From positions 1 to 8,851 of the forward strand of contig JAPLDN010000134.1 of the NCBI GenBank assembly GCA_026391755.1: a stretch of 8,851 nt of DNA, written 5' to 3'. The notes beneath the pieces are model-generated. The model saw only the letters and a list, made by a program, of their open reading frames with translations, searched no databases and was not told where the DNA came from. Below, one piece after another: positions 1-5,807 of this stretch; position 1 is the stretch's first letter, and the number at the start of each line of letters is the position of its first letter. The DNA is from Bacteroidota bacterium (GTDB taxonomy: Bacteria; Bacteroidota; Bacteroidia; Bacteroidales; FEN-979). Made by a program: the position numbers and the translations under genes.

Positions 1-921
1 GGAATACCAGTTACCGTCAAGGTACATGCTGAAGTTGTGCAGTTTTACGGGCTTGTAGATTTCCTTTCCCCTTGCCTCAATTGTGAACACCTTTTCGAGT
101 TGCTCCATCAGCTGTTGTGTTGTGAGGCCATTCAGGTCTTTTACAACACGGTTGTAATCAATAATCGAAAGCTGGTTGTCGGGAAAATGCACTGCCAGGA
201 AATAGTTATATTCTTCATCCCCCTTATGTCCGGGGTTGTTTTTCTTTTTTTCGTTCCCAACAAGTGCAGCAGCTGCCGTGCGATGGTGGCCGTCGGCAAC
301 ATAGGTTGCGGGAACTTTGGCAAACAATGAAGTAATTGCCGAAATAATCGTGTTATCATCAATAACCCAGAAATGATGACCGATGCCATCCGATGCGGTA
401 AAGTCATAGACAGGGGGATTGCTGCCAACGAATTTTTCGACGATGTGATCGATCTCTTGTACTGCAGGATATGTGAAGAAAACCGGCTCCATGTTGGCAT
501 TCGTGATCCTGACATGTTTCATGCGGTCTTCTTCCTTGTCTTTTCTGGTCAGCTCATGCTTTTTTATGATGCCATCCATATAATCAGTAACCCCTGCACA
601 ACCTACGATTCCATACTGTGTTTTCCCATTCATAGTCTGGGCGTAGATATAAAGATTGTCCTTAGCGTCGGCTGTAAGCCAGCCATTCTTCCTGAACAGG
701 CTGAAGTTTTCCCTGGCCTTGTCGTAAACCTCTTGTGCATGAACATCCATATTTGCCGGAAGGTCTATCTCCGGCTTTATAATATGAAGTAAAGAGTAAG
801 GGTTGCCCTTGGCTTCCTCACGGGCTTCCTCTGAGTTAAGCACATCATAAGGCCTGGATGCGAGATCCTTTACGACTTCTTCCGGCGGTCTAAGGCCCTT
901 AAACGCTTTTAGTATTGCCAT
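1..921 (-). CDS. DUF1015 family protein, 3' end cut by window edge
   Basis: The start codon is at 921 and 307 codons are open to the left edge with no stop, so roughly the last 100 residues of a family usually about 410 long lie outside. Seen in the translation: an N-terminal segment 'FKGLRPPEEVVKDLASRPYD' (residues 7-26), 'KHELTRKDKEEDR' (121-133) and 'YVADGHHRTAAAAL' (207-220), which are the family signatures as I know them. There is no signal peptide or membrane segment, so it is probably cytoplasmic. It starts 14 bases after the stop of the four-helix-bundle gene and is the last visible member of the serC-serA transcript; DUF1015 genes commonly sit beside serA/serC in anaerobes and Bacteroidota. 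Its biochemical role is not established to my knowledge; the neighbourhood suggests serine or phosphoserine metabolism (inference). The family call is firm, the function open. Confidence 0.93.
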   Translation of the reverse strand, partial: MAILKAFKGLRPPEEVVKDLASRPYDVLNSEEAREEAKGNPYSLLHIIKPEIDLPANMDVHAQEVYDKARENFSLFRKNGWLTADAKDNLYIYAQTMNGKTQYGIVGCAGVTDYMDGIIKKHELTRKDKEEDRMKHVRITNANMEPVFFTYPAVQEIDHIVEKFVGSNPPVYDFTASDGIGHHFWVIDDNTIISAITSLFAKVPATYVADGHHRTAAAALVGNEKKKNNPGHKGDEEYNYFLAVHFPDNQLSIIDYNRVVKDLNGLTTQQLMEQLEKVFTIEARGKEIYKPVKLHNFSMYLDGNWYS

Positions 922-935
922 AGTATGTGTATTAG

Positions 936-1364
936 TTATTCAGTTTCATCCTCATCATTCCCGTGATCGCCTATCTTAACGCTCCGCTGAAGCGAGCCGA
1001 TAAGAGCACCAATCATCTTGGTCATCTCCATCAGCTGGTTTTTGGATTCGTCATAATGCTTGGGTGTGATAATATTACGGTGTAAAGCCAGGGTTGTAAG
1101 TACAACACACTCCCTGACCGAGCTTTTTGCCATTTTAAGGTAATAAACAAACTGACTTTTATTCCTCGACGAACCTTCGGCAATATTAAGGGAAATGGCC
1201 TGGGCAGAGATCAGGAACCTGTCGAAGAACGTCTTAACATAAGGTTCGGTCCCGGCGTTCTTTGCCATATCATATCCCCAACTTATATACTCCAGCGATT
1301 TGTGGTATATTCTCAGATCTTCGAATCTGAAAAAGGTAGTCGGTTTTTCTTGTCCGTTTTCCAT
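936..1364 (-). CDS. Four-helix-bundle protein (S23/IVP family)
   Basis: This 142-residue protein is recognised from 'FEDLRIYHKSLEYI' (residues 14-27) and 'FLISAQAISLNIAEGSSRNK' (50-69), the hallmark helix 1 and the 'NIAEG' turn of the four-helix-bundle family first found encoded in intervening sequences of 23S rRNA genes. Several helices follow up to about residue 130, then an acidic, disordered-looking tail (GDHGNDEDETE). Known members form pentamers; their function is poorly defined, with nucleic-acid binding suggested. Here the gene is not in an rRNA operon but between serA (43 bases upstream) and the DUF1015 gene (14 bases downstream), on the same strand, so it is very likely co-transcribed with serine biosynthesis. 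The start ATG lacks a Shine-Dalgarno site, which is normal for Bacteroidota. The family call is strong; the role is unknown. Confidence 0.9.
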   Translation of the reverse strand: MENGQEKPTTFFRFEDLRIYHKSLEYISWGYDMAKNAGTEPYVKTFFDRFLISAQAISLNIAEGSSRNKSQFVYYLKMAKSSVRECVVLTTLALHRNIITPKHYDESKNQLMEMTKMIGALIGSLQRSVKIGDHGNDEDETE

Positions 1365-1407
1365 TGTGTGAGGCGATTTGTTAATGAATAAGTGAGTTGT
1401 GAGGACT

Positions 1408-2163
1408 TTATTTATTTACCTGGAAGGTCTTATCTCCCTTATTAATGAAATTCACGATCTGCCGGGCAGCGGCAATGCCTGCATTGATATTGGCTTCTTC
1501 GGTCTGGGCTCCCATTTTCTTTGGCGTACAGAAGAATTTAGCCTTGAATCCTGATTCGATCTCGGCCTTATTTGCAGGCTCAACATCTGAAAGATATGCA
1601 AAGTCTTTCCTTTCCTGGAATGTTTTAAGAAGGTCGGCTTCATTGATCACTTCAGCCCTGGCAGTATTGACAAGCACCGCCGGTGAAGGCATCCGTGAAA
1701 GAAGGCTGGAATTCACACTCTGCTTCGTCTGACTGTTTGCCGGAATATGCAGGGAGATGAAGTTGCATTTGCTGTATAGTTCTTCAACCGATCCTACCCA
1801 GCGCACTCCGTCCTTTTCAATGGCGTCCCTGGGTATAAAGGGATCGAAAGCATAAACTTCCATCCCAGTGTTCATGACCACAACACCATTTGCCGTTGCA
1901 GCGGCAAGATCGATATTGTCATATCCGGCACCAGCCCGTACGACGATCTTCAGGTTATGGGCTGCATCTATAACAGCTTTATCGGTTTTATCGGACCGCA
2001 CTATCACTGCATCCACATCAGCAACCGCTTTAAAGAAATCCTCGGGGCTTGAATAATTTTCGAGAAGAATGAGTTCGTAGCCGGCCTGTTCTATGACCTG
2101 CCTGATTCCTTTAACAGCAACAGGAGCAAATGCCTTGTCTGTTGCAACTAGTACTTTTGTCAT
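1408..2163 (-). CDS. serA: D-3-phosphoglycerate dehydrogenase with apparent internal in-frame deletion
   Basis: SerA oxidises 3-phosphoglycerate to 3-phosphohydroxypyruvate with NAD, the first step of serine synthesis. The protein matches the short Bacteroidota type without a C-terminal ACT domain: N-terminal 'NLKIVVRAGAGYDNIDLAAA' (residues 70-89), catalytic Arg169 in 'VNTARAEVINEADL', Glu195 in 'SDVEPA', and 'TPKKMGAQTEEANINAG' (213-229), where Lys215 replaces the usual catalytic His. The frame is open for 251 codons, but relatives are about 306 long. The sequence jumps from 'GVVVMNT' (residue 99) to 'GMEVYAFDPF' (residue 100); the roughly 56 residues expected there, including the 'PGQNSNAVAEL' segment and the glycine-rich dinucleotide-binding loop, are absent. 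As written the protein should not bind NAD normally. It may be a real deletion allele or a sequencing/assembly error. It lies 47 bases after serC, in the same operon. Confidence 0.9.
   Translation of the reverse strand: MTKVLVATDKAFAPVAVKGIRQVIEQAGYELILLENYSSPEDFFKAVADVDAVIVRSDKTDKAVIDAAHNLKIVVRAGAGYDNIDLAAATANGVVVMNTGMEVYAFDPFIPRDAIEKDGVRWVGSVEELYSKCNFISLHIPANSQTKQSVNSSLLSRMPSPAVLVNTARAEVINEADLLKTFQERKDFAYLSDVEPANKAEIESGFKAKFFCTPKKMGAQTEEANINAGIAAARQIVNFINKGDKTFQVNK
1864..1869 (-). other. serA: Junction of the missing segment inside serA
   Basis: Codon 99 (ACT, Thr of 'VVVMNT') is followed directly by codon 100 (GGG, Gly of 'GMEVYAFD'). In SerA proteins of this type, as I recall them, these two points are separated by about 56 residues running from 'PGQNSNAVAEL' through the NAD-binding 'GNVG'-type loop. 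The join is exactly in frame and leaves no stop, insertion sequence or visible repeat on either side. Position and size are inferred by comparison with remembered homologues, not from an alignment. Confidence 0.75.
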
Positions 2164-2176
2164 ATTATGGAAGTTA

Positions 2177-2199
2177 GGGAGGTGCTGAGCGCACCTCCC
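2177..2199 (-). promoter_or_regulatory. Perfect 9-bp hairpin between serC and serA
   Basis: The arms gggaggtgc (2177-2185) and gcacctccc (2191-2199) are exact reverse complements around a 5-base loop. In the transcript the hairpin lies 11 bases after the serC stop and 13 bases before the serA start. No run of T follows it on the minus strand, so it is not a normal intrinsic terminator. It may stabilise or delimit the serC message, act as a processing site, or hold back serA translation. A GGAGG stretch is locked inside its 5' arm, too far from the serA start to act as a ribosome site. The function is inferred; the structure is seen. Confidence 0.6.
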
Positions 2200-2210
2200 G
2201 GGTTATTCAC

Positions 2211-3281
2211 TTAAGCGTTTTCTTTTTCAAATTCATTCATGCAATCAACAAGTGCCTGTACGCTTTCCAATGGCAGCGCATTGTAGGTTGAAGCACGGAA
2301 CCCACCCACAGACCTGTGGCCTTTGATCCCGATCATACCTTTCTTCTTGGCTGCTTCCATAAATGCATCTTCCTTATCCTTATATTGCTCTTTCATCACA
2401 AAGCAGATATTCATAAGGGAGCGGCTGTCAGGATCAACAGTGCCTGTGAAAATTTTACTGTTGTCAATGGTATCGTATAAAAGTTTGGCTTTCCTGATAT
2501 TCATCTCCTCAACGACTTTCACTCCACCAAGGCTTTTAATCCACCGCAAAGTTTCAAGGCAGGTGTATATAGCAAAAACAGGAGGTGTATTATATAAAGA
2601 AGGTTCTTTGAGATGGGTTGCATAATTTAAAAGGGTAGGGATCTTCCTGTCAACCTTGCCAAGTATATCTTCCTTGATAATGACAAAGGTAACGCCTGCA
2701 GGACCCAGGTTTTTCTGGGCGCCTCCATAAATGAGCACATATTTGGAAATATCAACAGGCCGGCTCAGGATATCCGATGACATATCGGCAACCAGGGGTA
2801 CAGGGCTGTCGATATCAAAACGGATCTCTGATCCGTAAATAGTGTTGTTGGTGGTAATGTGGAAATAATCCACATCGGTGGGTATTGTAAAGCCCTTGGG
2901 GATGTAGTTAAAATTTTTATCCCCGGAGGATGCTACAATATCAACTTCCCCGAAAAATTTCGCCTCCTTTATTGCTTTCTGCGCCCATACTCCTGTTTCC
3001 AGGTAAGCAGCTTTTTTATTCAGGAGGTTATAAGGAACCATGTCAAACTGGAGACTTGCACCTCCGCCAAGGAAAAGGATCTTGTAACCTGCGGGAATGT
3101 TGAGTAGTTCGGTAAATAAAGCCGTGGTTTCATCCAGGATTGCCTGGAAATCCTTGCTCCTGTGAGAAATTTCCAGCAGTGATAAACCTGTTCCATTCAG
3201 GTCAAGAATAGCTTTGGCTGAATTTTCAATAGCGATCCGAGGTAATACCGAGGGCCCGGCATTAAAATTGTGCTTTTTCAT
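2211..3281 (-). CDS. serC: Phosphoserine aminotransferase
   Basis: SerC is a PLP enzyme that converts 3-phosphohydroxypyruvate plus glutamate to phosphoserine and 2-oxoglutarate, the second step of serine synthesis; in many bacteria it also serves the pyridoxal-phosphate pathway. The 356 residues match the family length (about 360). Visible landmarks: 'NFNAGPSVLP' at the N-terminus (5-14); 'EISHRSKDF' (37-45), with His40 and Arg41 for phosphate binding; 'GGGASLQFDMVPYNL' (72-86); Trp99 in 'ETGVWA'; 'TTNNTIYGSEI' (143-153); Asp166 in 'VADMSSD', which pairs with the PLP ring nitrogen; the Schiff-base Lys190 in 'YGGAQKNLGPAG'; and 'GHRSVGGFRAS' (321-331). All key residues are present, so it should be active. 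It is the first gene of the minus-strand serine cluster, with an A-rich leader instead of a Shine-Dalgarno site and a good promoter about 65 bases upstream. Confidence 0.97.
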   Translation of the reverse strand: MKKHNFNAGPSVLPRIAIENSAKAILDLNGTGLSLLEISHRSKDFQAILDETTALFTELLNIPAGYKILFLGGGASLQFDMVPYNLLNKKAAYLETGVWAQKAIKEAKFFGEVDIVASSGDKNFNYIPKGFTIPTDVDYFHITTNNTIYGSEIRFDIDSPVPLVADMSSDILSRPVDISKYVLIYGGAQKNLGPAGVTFVIIKEDILGKVDRKIPTLLNYATHLKEPSLYNTPPVFAIYTCLETLRWIKSLGGVKVVEEMNIRKAKLLYDTIDNSKIFTGTVDPDSRSLMNICFVMKEQYKDKEDAFMEAAKKKGMIGIKGHRSVGGFRASTYNALPLESVQALVDCMNEFEKENA

Positions 3282-3347
3282 AAGTCGTTTTTTAGAGTGA
3301 TGTATAAATGTTTTTTAATGAAATCCGGCATAGACAGAACGATACAG

Positions 3348-3379
3348 CAAAATAAAGTAATTTCAAGCGAAAAATCAAA
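3348..3379 (-). promoter_or_regulatory. Promoter of the serC-serA-DUF1015 cluster
   Basis: Read on the minus strand, TTTG (3379-3376) is followed after exactly 20 bases by TTATTTTG (3355-3348). The Bacteroidota housekeeping promoter is TTTG, 19-21 bases, TAnnTTTG; this differs only by T for A at the second position of the downstream box. Transcription would begin near 3340, giving a leader of about 60 bases before serC. The surrounding DNA is very A+T rich. Confidence 0.6.
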
Positions 3380-3409
3380 AATAAGAATTTTTTAAGAAGA
3401 ATGCAATGA

Positions 3410-3426
3410 CAGGAAAGGATTTCCTG
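3410..3426 (-). terminator. Candidate terminator after the secreted-protein gene
   Basis: The arms caggaaa (3410-3416) and tttcctg (3420-3426) form a perfect 7-bp stem with a 3-base loop, beginning 4 bases after the stop codon at 3431. On the minus strand a T-rich but interrupted stretch follows (TCATTGCATTCTTCTT). The placement suits a transcription end before the serC promoter, but the stem is short and the T run is poor, so it may be leaky. Confidence 0.4.
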
Positions 3427-3430
3427 AGAT

Positions 3431-4339
3431 TCAGGGGTTTCTGGCATCAAACTCTCCAATATATTTCCACTGGAAATTTTCATAAACAAAACCCTCTGCC
3501 GTTTCCGAAGCCGGGACATAAAATTGGTACTGACCTGCAAGTTGCGGATCCATTGGGACCAGATGATCAAAAACGATCATCCACTGCGACCTGGTATTGT
3601 TCGTGAATTCCTTTTTTTTACCATTCCACTTTGGCTTGCCTGGCAAAGCCTGTAACTGGTACCTGAGGTTCATTACGGTTGTCGATGCATATCTGAAAAC
3701 GATACGCAGGAGTTTGCCATCAAGGTAAGCGGGGAATACCGGGGATCCGAATGCAGGAGCGCCATTGCTGCCGAGAGTCAGCACCTCGATAATTTTACCG
3801 CTGATCTCCTTGCTGATCCCATTCCATCCAAGCAAAATGTAAGCTTTCTTTTTGTCCCTGAGTTCAAAAGGGATCACCTTATAATACAATGCCCCGTACC
3901 AGTGCAGGGAATCACCGCTGAATTGACCCGGTTCGGTAATCGACAGGGAAAAATCGGTTAATGCAACCACCGGCATTTTTTTCATGGATCCTTTAAATTG
4001 AATGAGGCAGAAATACCGGTTATTTCCGCTGAGGAGTGGCACATTCCAGTTATATAAACGAAAAGATCCGTCGGGAGACTCTGTCCTGGAAACAAATTTC
4101 AGGGAATCCCAGGGGTAATCAGCCGATCCGCTGTGAGCCAGGGCAAACCTGAGCTGTTTTTGAAACTTAAGGCTGATCTCCAGCCTCGAACTGTCATTCT
4201 CTGCCTGGCTGATCGTTTTAAAAACATCCTTAAGATCCTGCTCCGTCTTTTTCAGGCTGAAGTTGCTTTGAGGGCTCGACATCCCGGGTGCCAAGACCAT
4301 CAGTGAAATCATCAAAAAGCAAATGGCCGTAATTCTCAT
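3431..4339 (-). CDS. Predicted exported protein of unknown function
   Basis: I do not recognise a named family. With the start at 4339 the product has 302 residues and begins 'MRITAICFLMISLMVLAPGM', a clear Sec-type signal peptide (Arg, hydrophobic core, small residues near 19-25). There is no Cys in the lipobox position, so it is probably periplasmic or released, not a lipoprotein. An upstream ATG at 4375 keeps the frame open but would put 12 extra residues before the signal peptide and overlap the divergent gene, so 4339 is preferred. The mature part is mixed, rich in aromatic residues ('YFCLIQFKG', 'HWYGALYYKVIPFE', 'KAYILLGWNG', 'QWMIVFDHLVPMD') and suggests a beta-rich fold; there are no repeats, no metal motif and no further membrane helix. 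It may be a Bacteroidota-restricted conserved protein. It shares a 28-base divergent control region with the acyl-CoA reductase gene. Confidence 0.8.
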   Translation of the reverse strand: MRITAICFLMISLMVLAPGMSSPQSNFSLKKTEQDLKDVFKTISQAENDSSRLEISLKFQKQLRFALAHSGSADYPWDSLKFVSRTESPDGSFRLYNWNVPLLSGNNRYFCLIQFKGSMKKMPVVALTDFSLSITEPGQFSGDSLHWYGALYYKVIPFELRDKKKAYILLGWNGISKEISGKIIEVLTLGSNGAPAFGSPVFPAYLDGKLLRIVFRYASTTVMNLRYQLQALPGKPKWNGKKKEFTNNTRSQWMIVFDHLVPMDPQLAGQYQFYVPASETAEGFVYENFQWKYIGEFDARNP

Positions 4340-4347
4340 GTATTTCG

Positions 4348-4355
4348 TAATTTTG
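4348..4355 (+). promoter_or_regulatory. Downstream promoter box (TAATTTTG) before the acyl-CoA reductase gene
   Basis: TAATTTTG fits TAnnTTTG exactly and is followed by C, as is common. No TTTG is visible 19-21 bases upstream, where the start of the divergent gene lies. Transcription from here would begin about 5-8 bases before the ATG at 4368, giving an almost leaderless message. On the opposite strand TATCTTCG (4368-4361) is a one-mismatch box that could serve the divergent gene. Confidence 0.4.
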
Positions 4356-4367
4356 CAATACGAAGAT

Positions 4368-5417
4368 ATGGACATCAGAAACCGAATCCAAACATTTATT
4401 GAAACTGGAAGGATACTCGCCGGTTATCCTGCACTGCAGGAGAACGGCACCCCGCATCCCATGTCAGAACCTGCTCTTAGGGCAGGGCTTGTGAACCCGT
4501 GGTTTACTCCTGAAAATATCCGTTTTGCACTCAACTCTCTTGGCCACTCGTTGCTGGAAGTGAAGATCAACCGCTGGCTGGAGGCTTACAGTGAATCCCT
4601 GGAGATTCCAGGCAGGAGAGAGAAGAGGATTGGTGTTGTGACGGCAGGCAATATCCCTCTTGCTGGATTTCATGATTTTTTTTGTGTCCTGATTTGCGGT
4701 CACAGCTTCCTTGGCAAGCTCTCGGCTCAGGATAATGTCCTGCTTCCTGCAATAGCCAAAATTATGGAAGGTTTTGACCCGGAATGGAACAGGATGATCA
4801 GGTTTGTTAACGAACCGCTGAAGGATATTGATGCCATTATTGCCACAGGGAGCGACAATACATACAGGTATTTCGAGTACTATTTTTCTCGCTTTCCTCA
4901 TATCATACGTAAGAGCCGTAACGGCATTGCCATCCTGCAGGGTGATGAAACGGCTGCAGAACTGGAGGGACTGGCATCGGATATCATGCTATACTTTGGC
5001 CTGGGGTGCAGAAGTGTGTCAAAACTTTATATTCCCTTCGATTATGATGTCTTGCAGCTAATGCCTTTCTTCAGGCCCTGGGAGGATATCATCCGCCATA
5101 ACAAGTATTTTAACAATTACGAATACCAGAAAAGCATTCGTATTGTCAACAAGCAGCCTTTTCACGATTTCGGCAACCTGATACTTGCCGAAGACAGTAA
5201 ACTGGCCTCGGCCGTGTCGGTGCTGAACTTTGAACGATACAGAAGCAAAAGTGAGCTAACCGAAGTTCTGCCTGCCATTTCTGATAAGATCCAGTGTGTG
5301 GTTTCAACCGCTGACCCGGGGATTCCATTTATCCTTCCTGGGACCGCTCAAAAGCCTGAGTTATGGGATTATGCCGACGGTATCGACACGCTTAGCTTCC
5401 TTCTTAAGGAAATTTAG
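4368..5417 (+). CDS. Acyl-CoA reductase, LuxC-like family
   Basis: This 349-residue protein belongs to the LuxC-type acyl-CoA reductases of Bacteroidota, related to aldehyde dehydrogenases. The family reduces fatty acyl groups to aldehydes with NADPH through an acyl-cysteine intermediate. Landmarks: 'VTAGNIPLAGFHDFFCVLIC' (91-110), 'KLSAQDNVLLP' (117-127), 'IIATGSDNTYRYFEYYF' (157-173), 'RKSRNGIAILQGDE' (181-194), and 'YFGLGCRSVSKLYIP' (209-223), where Cys214 is the likely catalytic nucleophile. The start 'MDIRNRI' at 4368 is chosen; an ATG at 4323 would add 15 residues of hydrophobic sequence that lie inside the divergent gene. No luxD, luxE or luciferase gene is present, so the role is not light production; the true substrate is unknown. 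The gene ends 68 bases before L31, which has its own promoter. The family call is firm, the physiology inferred. Confidence 0.88.
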   Translation: MDIRNRIQTFIETGRILAGYPALQENGTPHPMSEPALRAGLVNPWFTPENIRFALNSLGHSLLEVKINRWLEAYSESLEIPGRREKRIGVVTAGNIPLAGFHDFFCVLICGHSFLGKLSAQDNVLLPAIAKIMEGFDPEWNRMIRFVNEPLKDIDAIIATGSDNTYRYFEYYFSRFPHIIRKSRNGIAILQGDETAAELEGLASDIMLYFGLGCRSVSKLYIPFDYDVLQLMPFFRPWEDIIRHNKYFNNYEYQKSIRIVNKQPFHDFGNLILAEDSKLASAVSVLNFERYRSKSELTEVLPAISDKIQCVVSTADPGIPFILPGTAQKPELWDYADGIDTLSFLLKEI

Positions 5418-5439
5418 TTGAAAAATATTTGTTTTTCAA
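5418..5439 (+). repeat. A/T-rich perfect inverted repeat after the reductase gene, over the L31 -33 box
   Basis: TTGAAAAA (5418-5425) and TTTTTCAA (5432-5439) are exact reverse complements around a 6-base loop, beginning at the first base after the TAG stop. It could be a weak terminator of the reductase gene, or an operator, because the TTTG upstream box of the L31 promoter (5428-5431) lies in its loop. The stem is A/T rich, so the RNA hairpin would be weak. Confidence 0.45.
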
Positions 5440-5458
5440 AGAAAAGTCTGTACTTTTG
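5428..5458 (+). promoter_or_regulatory. Consensus Bacteroidota promoter for L31
   Basis: TTTG (5428-5431), 19 bases, then TACTTTTG (5451-5458) followed by CA: an exact match to TTTG-N19-TAnnTTTG. Transcription should start around 5464, leaving about 20 bases before the ATG at 5486. This is the clearest promoter in the window and supports the general assignment to Bacteroidota. Confidence 0.8.
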
Positions 5459-5485
5459 CACCCTCATTTGCAAATTCAATTTCCA

Positions 5486-5755
5486 ATGAAAAAAGATATT
5501 CATCCAAAGGATTACAGGCTGGTGGTTTTCAAGGATATGTCGAACGATTATACGTTTGTTTCAAAATCGGCAGTCAAAACAAAAGAAACCATCGTATGGG
5601 AAGACGGAGTGGAGTACCCTCTGGTCAAGCTGGAAATTTCACATACTTCCCATCCTTATTATACCGGTAAAATGAAACTTGTTGATACGGCAGGCCGTGT
5701 TGATAAATTCAAAAACCGCTATAAGAAACATTTGGATATGAAGAACGAAAAATAA
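5486..5755 (+). CDS. rpmE2: 50S ribosomal protein L31, type B
   Basis: The 89-residue product begins 'MKKDIHPKDYRLVVFKDMSN' and contains 'PYYTGKMKLVDTAGRVDKFK' (57-76), signatures of the large-subunit protein L31. It is the type B form: it has no Cys residues and therefore lacks the zinc-binding CxxC pair of type A, so it does not need zinc. Type B L31 is often zinc-regulated by Zur where both types occur; I see no recognisable Zur site here, and many Bacteroidota carry only type B. The frame is open from an ATG at 5429, but that start lies upstream of the promoter's downstream box; 5486 gives the normal family N-terminus. The basic C-terminal tail ('RYKKHLDMKNEK') is typical. It is monocistronic, with its own promoter and a strong terminator. 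Confidence 0.96.
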   Translation: MKKDIHPKDYRLVVFKDMSNDYTFVSKSAVKTKETIVWEDGVEYPLVKLEISHTSHPYYTGKMKLVDTAGRVDKFKNRYKKHLDMKNEK

Positions 5756-5774
5756 TTACCTGTAGATCATACTC

Positions 5775-5807
5775 AGCCCTTGTTTATTCTGACAAGGGCT
5801 TTTTTTT
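5775..5807 (+). terminator. Intrinsic terminator of the L31 gene
   Basis: The arms agcccttgt (5775-5783) and acaagggct (5792-5800) are a perfect 9-bp stem with an 8-base loop, followed directly by seven more T. It begins 20 bases after the L31 stop codon. This is a standard rho-independent terminator on the plus strand. Confidence 0.92.

Noticed and set aside
141..515. Open frame on the minus strand of 124 codons
   Set aside because: It lies in another frame of the DUF1015 gene, whose translation carries the conserved motifs across the same bases. The plus-strand open frames at 37-330 and 373-792 are antisense shadows of the same gene.
2177..2199. serC-serA hairpin as an intrinsic terminator
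   Set aside because: There is no T run after it in the direction of transcription, and serA, 13 bases on, belongs to the same pathway.
3292..3570. Open frame on the minus strand of 92 codons between serC and the exported-protein gene
   Set aside because: Half of it overlaps the exported-protein gene in a different frame, the rest is A/T-rich promoter DNA, and the translation has no recognisable domain.
4323..4367. Longer start for the acyl-CoA reductase
   Set aside because: The extra residues lie upstream of and across the promoter box and within the divergent gene; family members start near 'MDIRNRI'-like sequence.
4340..4375. Longer start for the exported protein
   Set aside because: It would place 12 residues before a well-formed signal peptide and overlap the reductase start.
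4464..4901. 145-codon open frame antisense to the acyl-CoA reductase
   Set aside because: No recognisable domain and no own ribosome-site or promoter signal; the plus-strand product is a conserved enzyme.
5429..5485. Longer start for L31
   Set aside because: The segment holds the promoter boxes, and the L31 family begins at 'MKKDIHP'.
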